The position numbers and the translations under genes were made by a program. A model generated the notes under the pieces. The model saw nothing but the letters and a program-made list of their open reading frames with translations. It made no database searches and was not told where the DNA came from. A stretch of 64,000 bases of DNA, taken from assembly GCF_001904745.1 (NCBI RefSeq), contig NZ_MRCD01000002.1:13938-77937 (forward strand). Reading direction: 5' to 3'. Below, one piece after another: positions 9,088 through 19,000 of this stretch (within the stretch, counting starts at the first letter, position 1; each line of letters begins with the position of its first letter). The stretch comes from Calothrix sp. HK-06. Lineage in GTDB: Bacteria > Cyanobacteriota > Cyanobacteriia > Cyanobacteriales > Nostocaceae.

Positions 9088-9984
9088 TTATTCGTCACCG
9101 CTAAATTGACTGGGTATTTCTAGGGGTATTTGACCTAGAAATCCTTTGCGATAGTCTGTCAGTAGCTGACGTGCAGTGCGCTCGACATCTCCTTTATAAC
9201 GATGTTCTGCTAGAGCATGAAGATAACCTTCACCTGTATGCTCTGTTGGGTCTAGCTTATAACGCTCGTTTAATGCTTGTTTTGGTAATAGTTCTGGCGC
9301 CACTGCTTCTAAGTAACTAATTATATCAAGAAAAGCGGCGGCGACTAACTGATTATCATACGATGCATCACCGATGTCATCGCAAATTGCTAATTTGACG
9401 GCAGCATCTTGATTTTCTAGTCTTAAAGGAATTACTCCGGGTGCATCGAGTAATTCTAATTCATCAGAAATTCTTACCCAGCGTAGCGAACGTGTTACAC
9501 CAGGACGTGCGGCACTTTCAACTACACGCTTTCCTAATATACGGTTAATTAATGCCGATTTTCCAACGTTGGGGAAACCAATTACAACCGCACGGACGGG
9601 ACGTGGTAGCATTCCTCTGCTTTTGCGACGCTCATTTAATTCTACACCTGCAGCTTGAGCGGCTTTGATTACTGCTGGTACACCTTGCCCATGTTGAGCA
9701 TTGGTATAGTAGGGGACTTCATCTTGCCGCTTAAACCATTTTATCCAGGCTTGCTTCGTTTGCGGTAAAATCATGTCGAAGCGGTTGATTACTAAAACGC
9801 GGGATTTGTTTCCTATCCATTCTAGTAATTGTGGGTGATGAGTAGATACTGGGATACGTGCATCACGCACCTCTAATACCACGTCAACAAGCTTTAGCTG
9901 CTCTTTTAGTTGCTTTTCTGCTTTGGCTATGTGACCTGGGTACCACTGGATAGTATTTAATTTATAGTTTTGTGTTATTCCCAT
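9088..9984 (-). CDS. rbgA: Ribosome biogenesis GTPase A (YlqF/RbgA)
   Basis: A circularly permuted GTPase of 298 residues that assists late 50S ribosomal subunit assembly. The G motifs appear in permuted order: G4 as NRFD near residue 68, then G1 GFPNVGKSALIN (about 136-147), and G3 DAPG (about 180). The N-terminal IQWYPGHIAKAEKQL is the family hallmark. Length is normal. Five AGTTAGG-type heptamers lie 7 bp before the ATG, so no normal ribosome site is visible, and the repeat forms most of the 5' leader. Confidence 0.93.
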   Translation of the reverse strand: MGITQNYKLNTIQWYPGHIAKAEKQLKEQLKLVDVVLEVRDARIPVSTHHPQLLEWIGNKSRVLVINRFDMILPQTKQAWIKWFKRQDEVPYYTNAQHGQGVPAVIKAAQAAGVELNERRKSRGMLPRPVRAVVIGFPNVGKSALINRILGKRVVESAARPGVTRSLRWVRISDELELLDAPGVIPLRLENQDAAVKLAICDDIGDASYDNQLVAAAFLDIISYLEAVAPELLPKQALNERYKLDPTEHTGEGYLHALAEHRYKGDVERTARQLLTDYRKGFLGQIPLEIPSQFSGDE

Positions 9985-9991
9985 TGATTTA

Positions 9992-10026
9992 AGTTAGGAG
10001 TTAGGAGTTAGGAGTTAGGAGTTAAG
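9992..10026. repeat. Tandem heptamer repeat (AGTTAGG)x5
   Basis: Four perfect AGTTAGG units and one AGTTAAG unit in direct tandem, 7 bp upstream of the rbgA start. Short tandemly repeated heptamers of this kind are common in filamentous cyanobacteria. Copy number is likely to vary between strains. Confidence 0.9.
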
Positions 10027-10120
10027 CTAGATTAATAATACTACTTTGTGCTGATATTAAAATTGCCTAAATGAATAAACTACCAATAACCACATATTTA
10101 TAAAACAGAGTAATATATAT

Positions 10121-10931
10121 TTACTGCAACCTGGCTCTCTCGTATTCCGCAATAGGATTAGCAGAAATATTCGCGTCTGCTGACCAAGGGTTTTTGTAGA
10201 ATCTAAATTTTTGTTTAAGAACTAACCAAAAGAATGGGGTCGCATCGAACAAATATCTCTTCCAGAGTCGAGTCGGTTCAGTGGAAAGTCTATATAACCA
10301 CTCTAGACCAACTTGGCTCATCCATTTTGGCGCCCGTGTTATTGTTCCTGCTTCAAAATTGATGGTGGCGCCTATTGCTAAGAAGATTTTGATATTTTTT
10401 AATTTATCTTTATACTTAGAAATCCACATTTCTTGCTTGGGGGGCGCCGACTCCAATTGCTAGAACTGTTGCTCCTGAGCGATTAATTAACTCCACTATG
10501 CTTTGACATTCTTTTTCGTTTTTCTCAAACCCCATTGATGGAGAATGAGTTGCAATAATGATATTTCGTCCAACCTTTGAATTTATGTTATACTGGGCAG
10601 TATATCCGACTTCTCCAATTCCTCCTAACAAAAATATTTTGATATCTTCGTCATCTCTGTAATAATTATAGAAATCTGGAAATAAATCTGAACCCGATAT
10701 TTTTTCTCGAATGGGTACACCTAAAAACTTAGATGCGTACATGACAATTTTACTATCACAAACTATGTAATCTGCTTTTTGATAGGCATCATAAAAATCT
10801 AAGTTTTTTTGTAACTTAATTAAATGGTCTACATTAGGAGTAAATACAGCACCTCCAAATTTCAATTTTTTCAGTAATTGATACATTGTGATGTTATCAA
10901 TAGTCACATTAAATAGCTGAACTTCATTCAT
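10121..10931 (-). pseudogene. WecB/TagA/CpsF glycosyltransferase, frameshifted at a C6 run
   Basis: Two minus-strand frames together make one family member. The first (start 10931) runs MNEVQLFNVTIDNITM through the family Asp region TPNVDHL to AIGVGAPQARNVDF and a stop. The second frame resumes with GAPKQEMWISKYKDKL and continues through FLAIGATINFEAGT and WKRYLFDATPFFWLVLKQK. The break is at a six-C run (10439-10444 on the plus strand as G6). Five C would restore GAPKQE. These enzymes transfer an N-acetylmannosaminyl-type sugar to an undecaprenyl-linked acceptor in polysaccharide or teichoic-acid synthesis. The shift is a pseudogene, a homopolymer sequencing error, or a slippable phase switch. 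Confidence 0.85.
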
Positions 10932-11045
10932 TGTCGTATTATATAAGTAAGTTATTCTTTGAGAAGACAGGAGACAGAGAGCGCTTTATTTCTGAGCTTT
11001 GTGCATTTCTTGTCGGGTGGGCTAAAATGTCCACCCATTTTTATT

Positions 11046-11978
11046 TCATGAAGTTTTTAATAATACTATTTCGTCTAAAATGTCTAGAACTTTGTTGTCA
11101 ATATTCATATCAAATTTTCGTGCGAAGTAGTAATTTTTTTGCTTGATAATAGAAGAATTTTTACTTGTTAGTATTGCAGGGGCGCCGTGACGACTTTGAT
11201 AAAAATCATAATAATGCTTACATTCATTATAAAAATTAAATAATTGACTGTTAACTAAAACAGTCTGGATATAAGACTCTTCAGGATTAATGACATGTTG
11301 ATAATGCTCAATGACATGAGGATTACATTCAGAAAACTTCTGTAGGTATTGAATACACTTTTTGGATAGAATAGAAAAGTATGAACCTCCGTAACAAACA
11401 AATTTGTCATAAAATGGAGATTTCACTTTAATTCCTAACATTAAATCATAAGAGGAATCAATTCTTACAAAAGGTTGTAAAACATTAAGAAGTTTCATGA
11501 TTTTGAACAATTGCTTGAACCAATTAGGTTGATTCAATATAATTGTTCGGTATTTGTATAAATATCTATTCATGCCTTGGCGAACACTCCAAGATTTGTT
11601 ATGCGAAAACACTTGAAAATATTCAATAAAACCATCATAGTGAGTTTGAGATAACAAACTTTCTAGTGAAGAGAGGGGTTGAGTTGGATAATCTTGTCCG
11701 GTAAGATTGATAAACCAGTCAAAATCTATGTTGTTTTTGTTAGCCCAGCTAATAGCTGACAAATACTCTCTTAGTATTGAAAAATCACCTCTGCCTGTTT
11801 TAACGGGAAGTAAATAAACGTCTGAATGTTTTTCTAACTTTGATTCATCTAGCTGGCAATAAGTGTAGTTGTGACTCAATATTATTATCGAATTGGGATT
11901 CGATGTTTTAATGGTATTGACGAGACGGTATATTTGCTCTGGATTTTTATAGGTTTGAAGCAAGTAACAAATCTTCAT
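11046..11978 (-). CDS. GT14 (Core-2/I-branching type) glycosyltransferase
   Basis: A 310-residue transferase resembling the branch-enzyme family (beta-1,6-N-acetylglucosaminyltransferase fold). Supporting segments are the N-terminal MKICYLLQTYKNPEQIYRL, the conserved INLTGQDYPTQPL, and the later CYGGSYFSILSKKC and NPEESYIQT motifs with the acidic pair expected near the active site. No membrane segment is evident, so it is probably cytoplasmic. It lies 20 bp downstream of the broken chimera gene and before the broken WecB-type gene on the same strand, which places it in an exopolysaccharide locus that is partly decayed. The sugar donor and acceptor are not known. Confidence 0.75.
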   Translation of the reverse strand: MKICYLLQTYKNPEQIYRLVNTIKTSNPNSIIILSHNYTYCQLDESKLEKHSDVYLLPVKTGRGDFSILREYLSAISWANKNNIDFDWFINLTGQDYPTQPLSSLESLLSQTHYDGFIEYFQVFSHNKSWSVRQGMNRYLYKYRTIILNQPNWFKQLFKIMKLLNVLQPFVRIDSSYDLMLGIKVKSPFYDKFVCYGGSYFSILSKKCIQYLQKFSECNPHVIEHYQHVINPEESYIQTVLVNSQLFNFYNECKHYYDFYQSRHGAPAILTSKNSSIIKQKNYYFARKFDMNIDNKVLDILDEIVLLKTS

Positions 11979-11998
11979 GTTGTAACTCTATAATTTTT

Positions 11999-12865
11999 CT
12001 AATTTTGCTCTGATACTTCTGACTTAGCGATAGTGAAGGTTATGAGGTTGAATAGCCAAATTACATAAGCCGCAATACCAGTTAATAAAGTACGTTGTGG
12101 TTCTTCGAGCAGAATACGCCAGTGATTTGTCAATGCTTGATTAAATAATTTTACAGATGTAACTCCATCACCTAAGCTGACTAGACGACGGGCTGTATAC
12201 CTTAAGTGGTAAGCTTTTGCAGCTTTTTCACAGTGTGCAATGATATCTGGAGCGTAAGAGCGGGTTTTTTCTACTACTGTTTGCAATGCTTCTAGTTGCT
12301 GTAAAGCGTTTGCAGAGAGTCCAGACGTAGTTATGCGGTACAAAGTTAATACTTCTGGAATGCCTTCGTGGCGCCAATGAGTTTGAATAGATATTCGCAA
12401 CCAGCATTCAATGTCTTCTGCACGACGCAAACGCTCATCAAAATAATAGTTTTCAACGGTACCGTGCATATCGTCTTGAAACTGAATACCTTGGACTGTT
12501 AAAGGAGTTAGTTGAGATTTTGTATCGGTTACTAAACCTGTTAAAGTCCCTGACTCATCTGGTTTTACAAGAATTTTTCCTGCTGCGACATATTGAGACC
12601 TTGATAGTGCAATAGTACTAGCTGTTCCAAGAGCAAAAAAGGCGCCTGCAATTAAACTAGCCGCCAGCCAACGACGTTTAATTCCAAACCAGTACTGTTG
12701 AAAATTTGGCGTTGCTGAATCATGGGATGGTTTTGCCCAATTTCTAACCAATTATTAATGGTTTCAGACGCTAGTTCATCCCGCAAATAAGCAACGCCGA
12801 AAATTTATATCTATATCTTCAGTATTTTTGATTTCTACTGCAATTGGTAGTTCTGCACGAGTCAT
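11999..12865 (-). pseudogene. Chimera: Wzz/BY-kinase N-terminus joined to GT2 C-terminus, with frameshifts
   Basis: The original start is probably the ATG at 12865 (MTRAELPIAVEIKN), but that frame stops near 12780. A second frame holds YLRDELASETINNWLEIG, and a third, open from 12751, gives FQQYWFGIKRRWLAAS with a membrane segment and SQLTPLTVQ. Those parts match the N-terminus of cyanobacterial chain-length determinant/tyrosine autokinase proteins. After about residue 105 of the last frame the sequence changes to FDERLRRAEDIECWLRI, LTLYR, and LRYTARRL. These are features of the C-terminal half of a family 2 glycosyltransferase. An internal deletion fusing two neighbouring genes, plus at least two frameshifts, explains this. 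The product is unlikely to work. Confidence 0.8.
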
Positions 12866-13601
12866 ATGATTATGGAAATATTTGCTAACAGGACGAAATT
12901 AAGCACCCAATGAATTGCAAAATAGCTTTATCTAACTAAATGAAGATATAACTATTTAGCTAAGTAATTTTTCATACAGCTTTGCATGACAACCATGTTG
13001 CATGTATGAGAGTAATACTTATGACTACAAATTTTGCTTCAGCACAACTTAATAGTTGAAAATACTATAAGTGTTACTTATGTCTTGCAAAGTCAAGCAT
13101 TTCCTCAGTTTATTTTTGATGTAAATTATTGCGATAACTGCAAAATACTATCTGTACTATATACAGATTTCATACTTTGCAATCAAATGTCCTTATTAAT
13201 AAGCTTCGCATCAATAACACTAATAATTTAACTTTTTAAGTTAAATCACTCAGCATTATTACTATGCGAGTGTGTGGATGGAGACAAACATGTATTTGAC
13301 TATAAATCTTAACATGTCATTATTGCTACCCCTTTATCACAAGTTTATATTTTTTTTCATCAGCTTTATGAACAAATTGTGAAATATGGTAGGTTGCGCG
13401 ACAAAGTAATGAAGCGGGTTTCGGGCAATATCATAGTTAATTTATATTTGCAAGTGTTTTATTTACGTTCAATAAATATACTGAGTACTTTAAGAATACA
13501 TATCCAGTGCTGCTGAATGCGTGTATAAAAACTATTACAGTAAGATACAACAGCGTCAAGGATTAATTCAATCATTGTTTTAAATAGTCATAACTATCGT
13601 A
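12866..13601. other. Long AT-rich intergenic region, no gene recognised
   Basis: About 735 bp between the broken polysaccharide gene and the cyclo-ligase gene. Only short frames without family resemblance or ribosome sites occur here. It may contain worn-out remains of the exopolysaccharide locus, but I cannot identify any. Confidence 0.6.
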
Positions 13602-14198
13602 ATGCACAATAAAGTACAACTTCGCGCCCAACTACTTCAAGCACGCGCTGCAATATCAGTAACCGAGTGGCAAGAAAAAAGCAGTAGCATCTGCACGCTT
13701 CTTGTAAACTCCGGTTTATTAGCAAAAGCTAAAACTATTCTTGCTTACTTTAGCTTTCGTACTGAACCTGATTTAAGTCCTTTATTTTATGACTCTAACT
13801 ACCGTTGGGGATTTCCTCGCTGTGTTGGTAAAACTATGTCTTGGCATGTTTGGAAACCTGGAGACTCTACGAACTTAGGCACCTATGGTATCACCGAACC
13901 AAACAGCAATGCCCCTATAATTAAACCAAACGAAGTTGACTTAATTTTAGTACCATGTGTTGCTTGCGACCACAAAGGATACCGTTTAGGCTACGGTGGC
14001 GGCTATTATGACCGAATGCTAAGTAAAACTGAGTGGCAATCTATACCAACTATTGGGATAGTGTTTGAATTTGCTTACTTGCCACAATTGCCTATTGAAA
14101 GTTGGGATAAACCATTACAAAATATCTGTACCGAAAACAAGTTAGAGACGCGATTTATCGCGTCTCTACTAAAATCTAAAAATCTAAAATGCTACTAA
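13602..14198 (+). CDS. 5-formyltetrahydrofolate cyclo-ligase
   Basis: A 198-residue enzyme that converts 5-formyl-THF to 5,10-methenyl-THF using ATP, recycling a folate storage form. The N-terminal Lys/Arg-rich helix KVQLRAQLLQARAA, the substrate region FRTEPDLSPL, and the hallmark GYRLGYGGGYYDRML (phosphate-binding loop) are present. The C-terminal tail, KLETRFIASLLKSKNLKCY, is encoded by a dispersed palindrome (14144-14167) and is probably not part of the ancestral protein. The gene overlaps the following ABC permease start by 10 bp, so the two may be cotranscribed although their functions differ. Confidence 0.9.
   Translation: MHNKVQLRAQLLQARAAISVTEWQEKSSSICTLLVNSGLLAKAKTILAYFSFRTEPDLSPLFYDSNYRWGFPRCVGKTMSWHVWKPGDSTNLGTYGITEPNSNAPIIKPNEVDLILVPCVACDHKGYRLGYGGGYYDRMLSKTEWQSIPTIGIVFEFAYLPQLPIESWDKPLQNICTENKLETRFIASLLKSKNLKCY
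14144..14167. repeat. GAGACG...CGTCTC palindrome inside the cyclo-ligase gene
   Basis: Perfect 24-bp palindrome AGAGACGCGATTTATCGCGTCTCT apart from its central bases. It belongs to the same family as 23043-23072, 30720-30749, 37453-37503 and 40480-40507. Here it lies in frame near the 3' end of a gene and encodes LETRFIASL. Confidence 0.85.
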
Positions 14199-15022
14199 AA
14201 AACCCTAGAATAAAAACTTTATTGATGTATGGAGTGCTGACTTCCACTGCACTCGTAACACTCTTTCCATTACTATGGCTGGTTGGCACCGCTTTTAAAT
14301 CGCAAACAGAGAATATATTTCAATCTCCACCGCAATTATTGCCTGCCCAACCTACTTTTGATAACTTTGTCACTGTTTGGCAAACTAACCCTTTTGGACA
14401 GTACCTGTTCAATAGTACTATCGTGGCGGTCTCAACTGTTTGCTTGAATTTAATATTTTGTGCTTTAGCTGCTTACCCACTAGCTAGATTATCTTTTCCA
14501 GGACGCGACTGGATATTTACTGCCATAGTCACGACAATCATGATTCCTTTTCAAATTGTCATGATTCCACTATATATATTGACGGTGCAAATTGGGCTGC
14601 GGAATACCTACTTGGGAATGATTTTCCCAAGTTTGGCTTCCGCATTTGGCATATTTCTGTTGAGACAAGCTTTTTTGGGTGTTCCTAAAGAACTTGAAGA
14701 AGCAGCGCGGATGGACGGATGTTCAGAATTGGGACTGTGGTGGAATATTATGTTGCCAGCAATCCGTCCGGCACTTGTTACCCTGGCAATTTTTGTATTT
14801 ATTGGAGCTTGGAGTGATTTTCTGTGGCCCCTCATCGTTATTCAAGATGAGAGTTTATATACATTGCCGCTTGGCGTGGCAAAATTAGCAGGAACGTTCT
14901 CACTCGACTGGCGTTTGGTAGCTGCAGGTTCGGTAATTTCCATTGCCCCTGTGATGATATTATTTTTATTTCTACAACGATACATTGTACCCACTGATGC
15001 TGGCAGCGGAGTCAAAGGGTAA
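14189..15022 (+). CDS. Carbohydrate ABC transporter permease (MalG type)
   Basis: A 277-residue inner-membrane permease with about six hydrophobic segments. It carries the cytoplasmic EAA loop that docks the ATPase (EEAARMDGCSELGLWWNIMLP), followed by the typical WSDFLWPLIV segment. It is of the MalG/LacG class that imports sugars or sugar-like solutes. No partner permease, binding protein or ATPase is nearby, so the rest of the transporter is elsewhere and the substrate cannot be told. Its start overlaps the cyclo-ligase gene. Confidence 0.88.
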   Translation: MLLKNPRIKTLLMYGVLTSTALVTLFPLLWLVGTAFKSQTENIFQSPPQLLPAQPTFDNFVTVWQTNPFGQYLFNSTIVAVSTVCLNLIFCALAAYPLARLSFPGRDWIFTAIVTTIMIPFQIVMIPLYILTVQIGLRNTYLGMIFPSLASAFGIFLLRQAFLGVPKELEEAARMDGCSELGLWWNIMLPAIRPALVTLAIFVFIGAWSDFLWPLIVIQDESLYTLPLGVAKLAGTFSLDWRLVAAGSVISIAPVMILFLFLQRYIVPTDAGSGVKG

Positions 15023-15023
15023 A

Positions 15024-15773
15024 TTAATATGCCCCTGAAGCTTTTATCACAACCCAAATGGTTTTGATAATTAACTTCAAATCGTACATTGCCGACCATT
15101 TCTGTTGATAGTCGATATCCATTTGAACGATTTGCTCAAAATCTTTGATGCTAGAACGTCCGTTTGCTTGCCACTCTCCGGTCATTCCGGGTTTGACTTG
15201 CAAGCGTACATAATGATGTGATTGGTATTTTTGTACTTCATCAACTGTGGGTGGACGGGTACCAACCAAACTCATTTCTCCTTTTAGAACATTCCAAAAT
15301 TGTGGAAGTTCATCTAAACTCGAACGTCTTAGTAACCGACCAATGGGAGTAATACGAGGGTCATTGGCACACTTAAATATGTGTCCCTGAGCCTCATTTT
15401 TAACTAAATGCTTAAGTTTGTCAGCATTTACGACCATTGAACGAAATTTCCATATTTGAAAAGTTTGCCCGTGTAAACCGCAACGAGTTTGCTTGTAAAA
15501 TACTGGCCCTCGGTCGTAGGAAAAGTTTGCTATTGCAATGGGTATTGCTAAAAAAGCTGTTATTATCAACCCAACGATGGCGCCGATAATATCAATTAGT
15601 CTTTTAGTACCACTTAGAACAGAAGGGTGTATTGGCTGTTGTAAATACTGACTCAAGTACTGATTATTCAGTACTGACTCGCGAGTATAGGGACTCGTAT
15701 CGGGAATATATGCAGACACAGTTTTCAATTCGGTTCTTACGTAGGTTTTGTCGTACTTCACCATCATAGTCAA
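15024..15773 (-). CDS. Polyprenyl-phosphate sugar-1-phosphate transferase (priming)
   Basis: A 249-residue member of the bacterial sugar transferase family (WcaJ/ExoY/RfbP core). It attaches the first sugar phosphate to undecaprenyl phosphate to begin exopolysaccharide synthesis. Visible are the membrane anchor after KRLIDIIGA, GPVFYKQTRCG, the WKFRSMVVNAD motif, RRSSLDELPQFWNVLKGEMS, LVGTRPP and the closing VKPGMTGEWQANGRS. The N-terminal 55 residues precede the membrane segment and lack extra domains. The gene ends 2 bp from the permease stop on the opposite strand. It is probably an intact survivor of the polysaccharide locus at 10-13 kb. Confidence 0.92.
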   Translation of the reverse strand: MTMMVKYDKTYVRTELKTVSAYIPDTSPYTRESVLNNQYLSQYLQQPIHPSVLSGTKRLIDIIGAIVGLIITAFLAIPIAIANFSYDRGPVFYKQTRCGLHGQTFQIWKFRSMVVNADKLKHLVKNEAQGHIFKCANDPRITPIGRLLRRSSLDELPQFWNVLKGEMSLVGTRPPTVDEVQKYQSHHYVRLQVKPGMTGEWQANGRSSIKDFEQIVQMDIDYQQKWSAMYDLKLIIKTIWVVIKASGAY

Positions 15774-15944
15774 GTGAATTTACTACTCAACACCCAAAAT
15801 CCGAAATTTTATCCAATCTTTGGATAAAGCAACAGAAAAGTAAACTTTCAGTATTTCTATTTGTAAAGTTTGTATGAAGAAAGATGAGGATATATGTAAA
15901 TTACGTAGAAAGAAAAATAGGGAAAGGGAAAGATTAAATTAACC

Positions 15945-16044
15945 AGGACTTACGCAAAAATTCTATAAACCTGTTTTCTTGGTCGATAATTTGTCATAAA
16001 AACGACGATTTTGGCTATAAACCAGGTTTCTGTGCGTAAGTCCT
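15945..16044. mobile_element. MITE-like element with AGGACTTACGCA ends, copy 1
   Basis: A 100-bp non-coding element with terminal inverted repeats AGGACTTACGCA and TGCGTAAGTCCT, and a second inner inverted repeat (TATAAACCTG...CAGGTTT). A related element with the same ends is at 56411-56527. Matching ends, small size and lack of coding capacity fit a miniature inverted-repeat transposable element moved by a transposase encoded elsewhere. Confidence 0.7.
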
Positions 16045-16070
16045 ATTAACATTCCTTTCTCCTTTCTGCT

Positions 16071-19000
16071 TTACAAAGGTACACCAACCGCAAAGTTAAC
16101 GGTGTAAGGTTCTTCTAATGATTGTTGAGTACTAGCTTTTACTGCATCAAGTAAACGACGCAAGGTGTTTATTTGCTGGATATTGGGACAATATGTAAGA
16201 CTACCTTGTTTCTCAAATAACTCGGTGCCAGTAGCTGCTTTGTAATCAAAATTTTCTAACGAAGCTTGAGTTAACCACATTGACTCGGTGTTGCCAGGTA
16301 CCAAACCTGCGGGTAGTTCACCTTCTAAAAATGCCAGTAGTCTTTGTTGGCAGTTACGGGTGTTAATGCCACGTTCCTCAAATAGTGCAATGACTTCGCC
16401 AAATGTTAAAGCATGTTCTGGTAAAACGCGCAATAATTCTGTAAACAAGAAATAATCTGTATATTGTTGTCTTGACACTTCTAAAACTTGGGGATGAAGT
16501 GGTAGTAAGCTTAACCCATAAGCTACACGACTACATGTAGGGGCGCCATTTTCACCAAGATACAAATCTTGAATTATTCTGGCATTTGGAAGTTTTTGGC
16601 GTAACCACCTACTAACGGCGCCTAGTGTTGCAACTCCACCTGTTAAAATCGCTTGGTTAATAGCTTCGGTAGGAATACCACGTGCTACTAATAAACGATT
16701 TAGTTCACGGTTGAGACGACGGACAAATGGCACAAACACTTGACCCTCTAAATCACGTCGTTGTAAAATCCAGCGCTGGTCAGCTAATTCAAATGAGAAT
16801 GATTCTTGATGCTGCAAAATTAGTTTCATCGCAGTTGCTGCATCTAACAGTGCTTGTCCTAAACGTGAACTTTCAAGTCGCTGTAACAAGCGAATGCGTT
16901 CCATAATATCTGGTTCACCTGGTCGCGGTAACGTTAACTCTTCCCATTTCAAACTTGATAGTCGTGTTGCTTCTAATCCTTGTACGTTTGGTTGCCAGTG
17001 TAAAGGATTACTTGCTATTGGTTCAGAAGACGCCTTTTCGGATACAGGTTGGCGCCATTTTGGTGGCAGTAATAACTGACATAGAATGTCTATTTCGATA
17101 CCTTTACCACCGTATGCAAAACTATGAAGCATGAAGTCATTGTGAGACAACTCCAATAGGTTTTCGGGTAACTCAACTAGTCCCATTTCGGTAGCGCTGG
17201 CGCCGATATTCATGATTAAAGTGTTACCTTGTAGTGATTGTTCACTACTTTTGGCACTGCGAAAACCATTTCGAGTATTTAGTTTAACTTCCTCACCGTT
17301 GGCGCCGTCAAGTTCGCTGAGTAAACTAGCAATTGCTTCTTCAACGAAAAATACTTGCTGGGGATGAACAATTAATTTTGAAAGTAGTAAAGCTTCACGA
17401 ATATTAAAACGATATTGCTCTGACCAGTTCGACGGACACGAGCAAACAACACCAGATATATTATCGACGATACGACGGAAGCTTTCTTGGTTAATACCCA
17501 TAGCAGTTGCCGTCAACCCCAAAGTAGTGCTATTACGGTCAGATTTGAGAGTTAATAATAACTTTGATAGTGAGCGTACCATCCATACTAAAGGTACCGT
17601 CGCAACTTCATTTAATTGCAGTACAGGTTCCCATTTATGTGAAGTTTTTACTCCGGACTGGTCTAGAGGCAAATCTTGGTCTTCATTTGATTGAATTTGC
17701 TTTTCGCTTCTATAAGGTAAAGCTATTTGTAAATAAGGCTTAAGTTCGGCAGAAAAGAGATTTTGGGCGCTTTGTGTACTATCTTGGCTACCAATTAGTA
17801 AACCGGCACTTGCAGGTAAGTAAACTTCTGCGGGTAATCGAAACGAACGTTTGGCGCCGTTTGTATTAATATCGTCTGTTGACCAGTAAAGCGGATAGAC
17901 TTCTGCTGTTAAACGATTTAATAAAGCAGCAGAAATTCCAGTTGTTCCTAAATCTATGCCCAAATACCACGCTGAGTCTACTGTATCAGGTATCTCTTCA
18001 TAGTTATCAATAGATGAAAACGCGGGTTTTTCTTCCGCGTTTTTTTGTGGTTCTATTTGTGGTTCTATTTGTGGTTCTATTAGGGGTTCTCTTGGTGTTT
18101 CAAGAGGTTGTATAGTTTGTTGTTGGGAAGAAGGATTTATATATTGCTCACCATCAAACTTTCTTAAATCTTGGTCTAATCGCTGTATCTGCTCTTCATC
18201 AAGCGAAATATTGGGCATTGCCGCATCAACTTGAGCTGATGCTTCAGAAAGCAATGCTTCTTTTGGCAAAATTGTAATAAGATTATTTGTTTGATCTATG
18301 TGATTTTCAGGTATATCAATACCAATTAAAGTAGATGTATCTTCAAAAACTAAATCTGTTAATGAAGTAATTGTATCGGCAGCAGTTAGTTCATAATGTG
18401 TCGAAGCTTGGTCAATGCGAACAAATGTTTCCCACGTATTTGATGTTTGCCCTGCAATGCTTGTTTCTTGTGGAGCTTGAAAGTCTTGTAAATCTAGTAG
18501 TCCCGCATCTGCGCTATCAAGCCAAGGGTCTGGTACAAATGTTGTTTCTGTCTCTGGCGCCGTGGATGTCTCTACTATTTCTTCTGTTTCCACTGTTTCT
18601 GGTAACTCAGCAGGTGCTGATGGTGTAATATTAGTAGTAACTGTAATATTAGTAGTTTCTTCAAAAGTCGGTAGTTGTAAGGCACTTTCTATAGAAATGC
18701 TGGAAATAATTTTTTCGTCTTGGCTCGGAAGAGAAGTTGGAGAATTTAAATTAGCAGCAACATCAACTGTATCAAATATATCAACTGTGTCTGGAGTGAC
18801 TTCTGGCTCAGTTGGAGTTAAAGGCGCCTCTAAATTTACTGGCGAATCTGCGATAACACTGATGGGGTTTGAAAGAGGTAAGCTAACTTGCTGATACGAT
18901 GTTGGTGTATCCGAGGCGCCGAATAAGCTTGCATAAAGTAAGTCAACTTCATCAACAGTAGATTGAGTATTAATTTTAGTTGTTTGTAATGATTGAATAT

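Noticed and set aside
13034-13231. Short plus-strand frame in the long intergenic gap
   Set aside because: No ribosome site, no family resemblance and atypical composition; likely chance.
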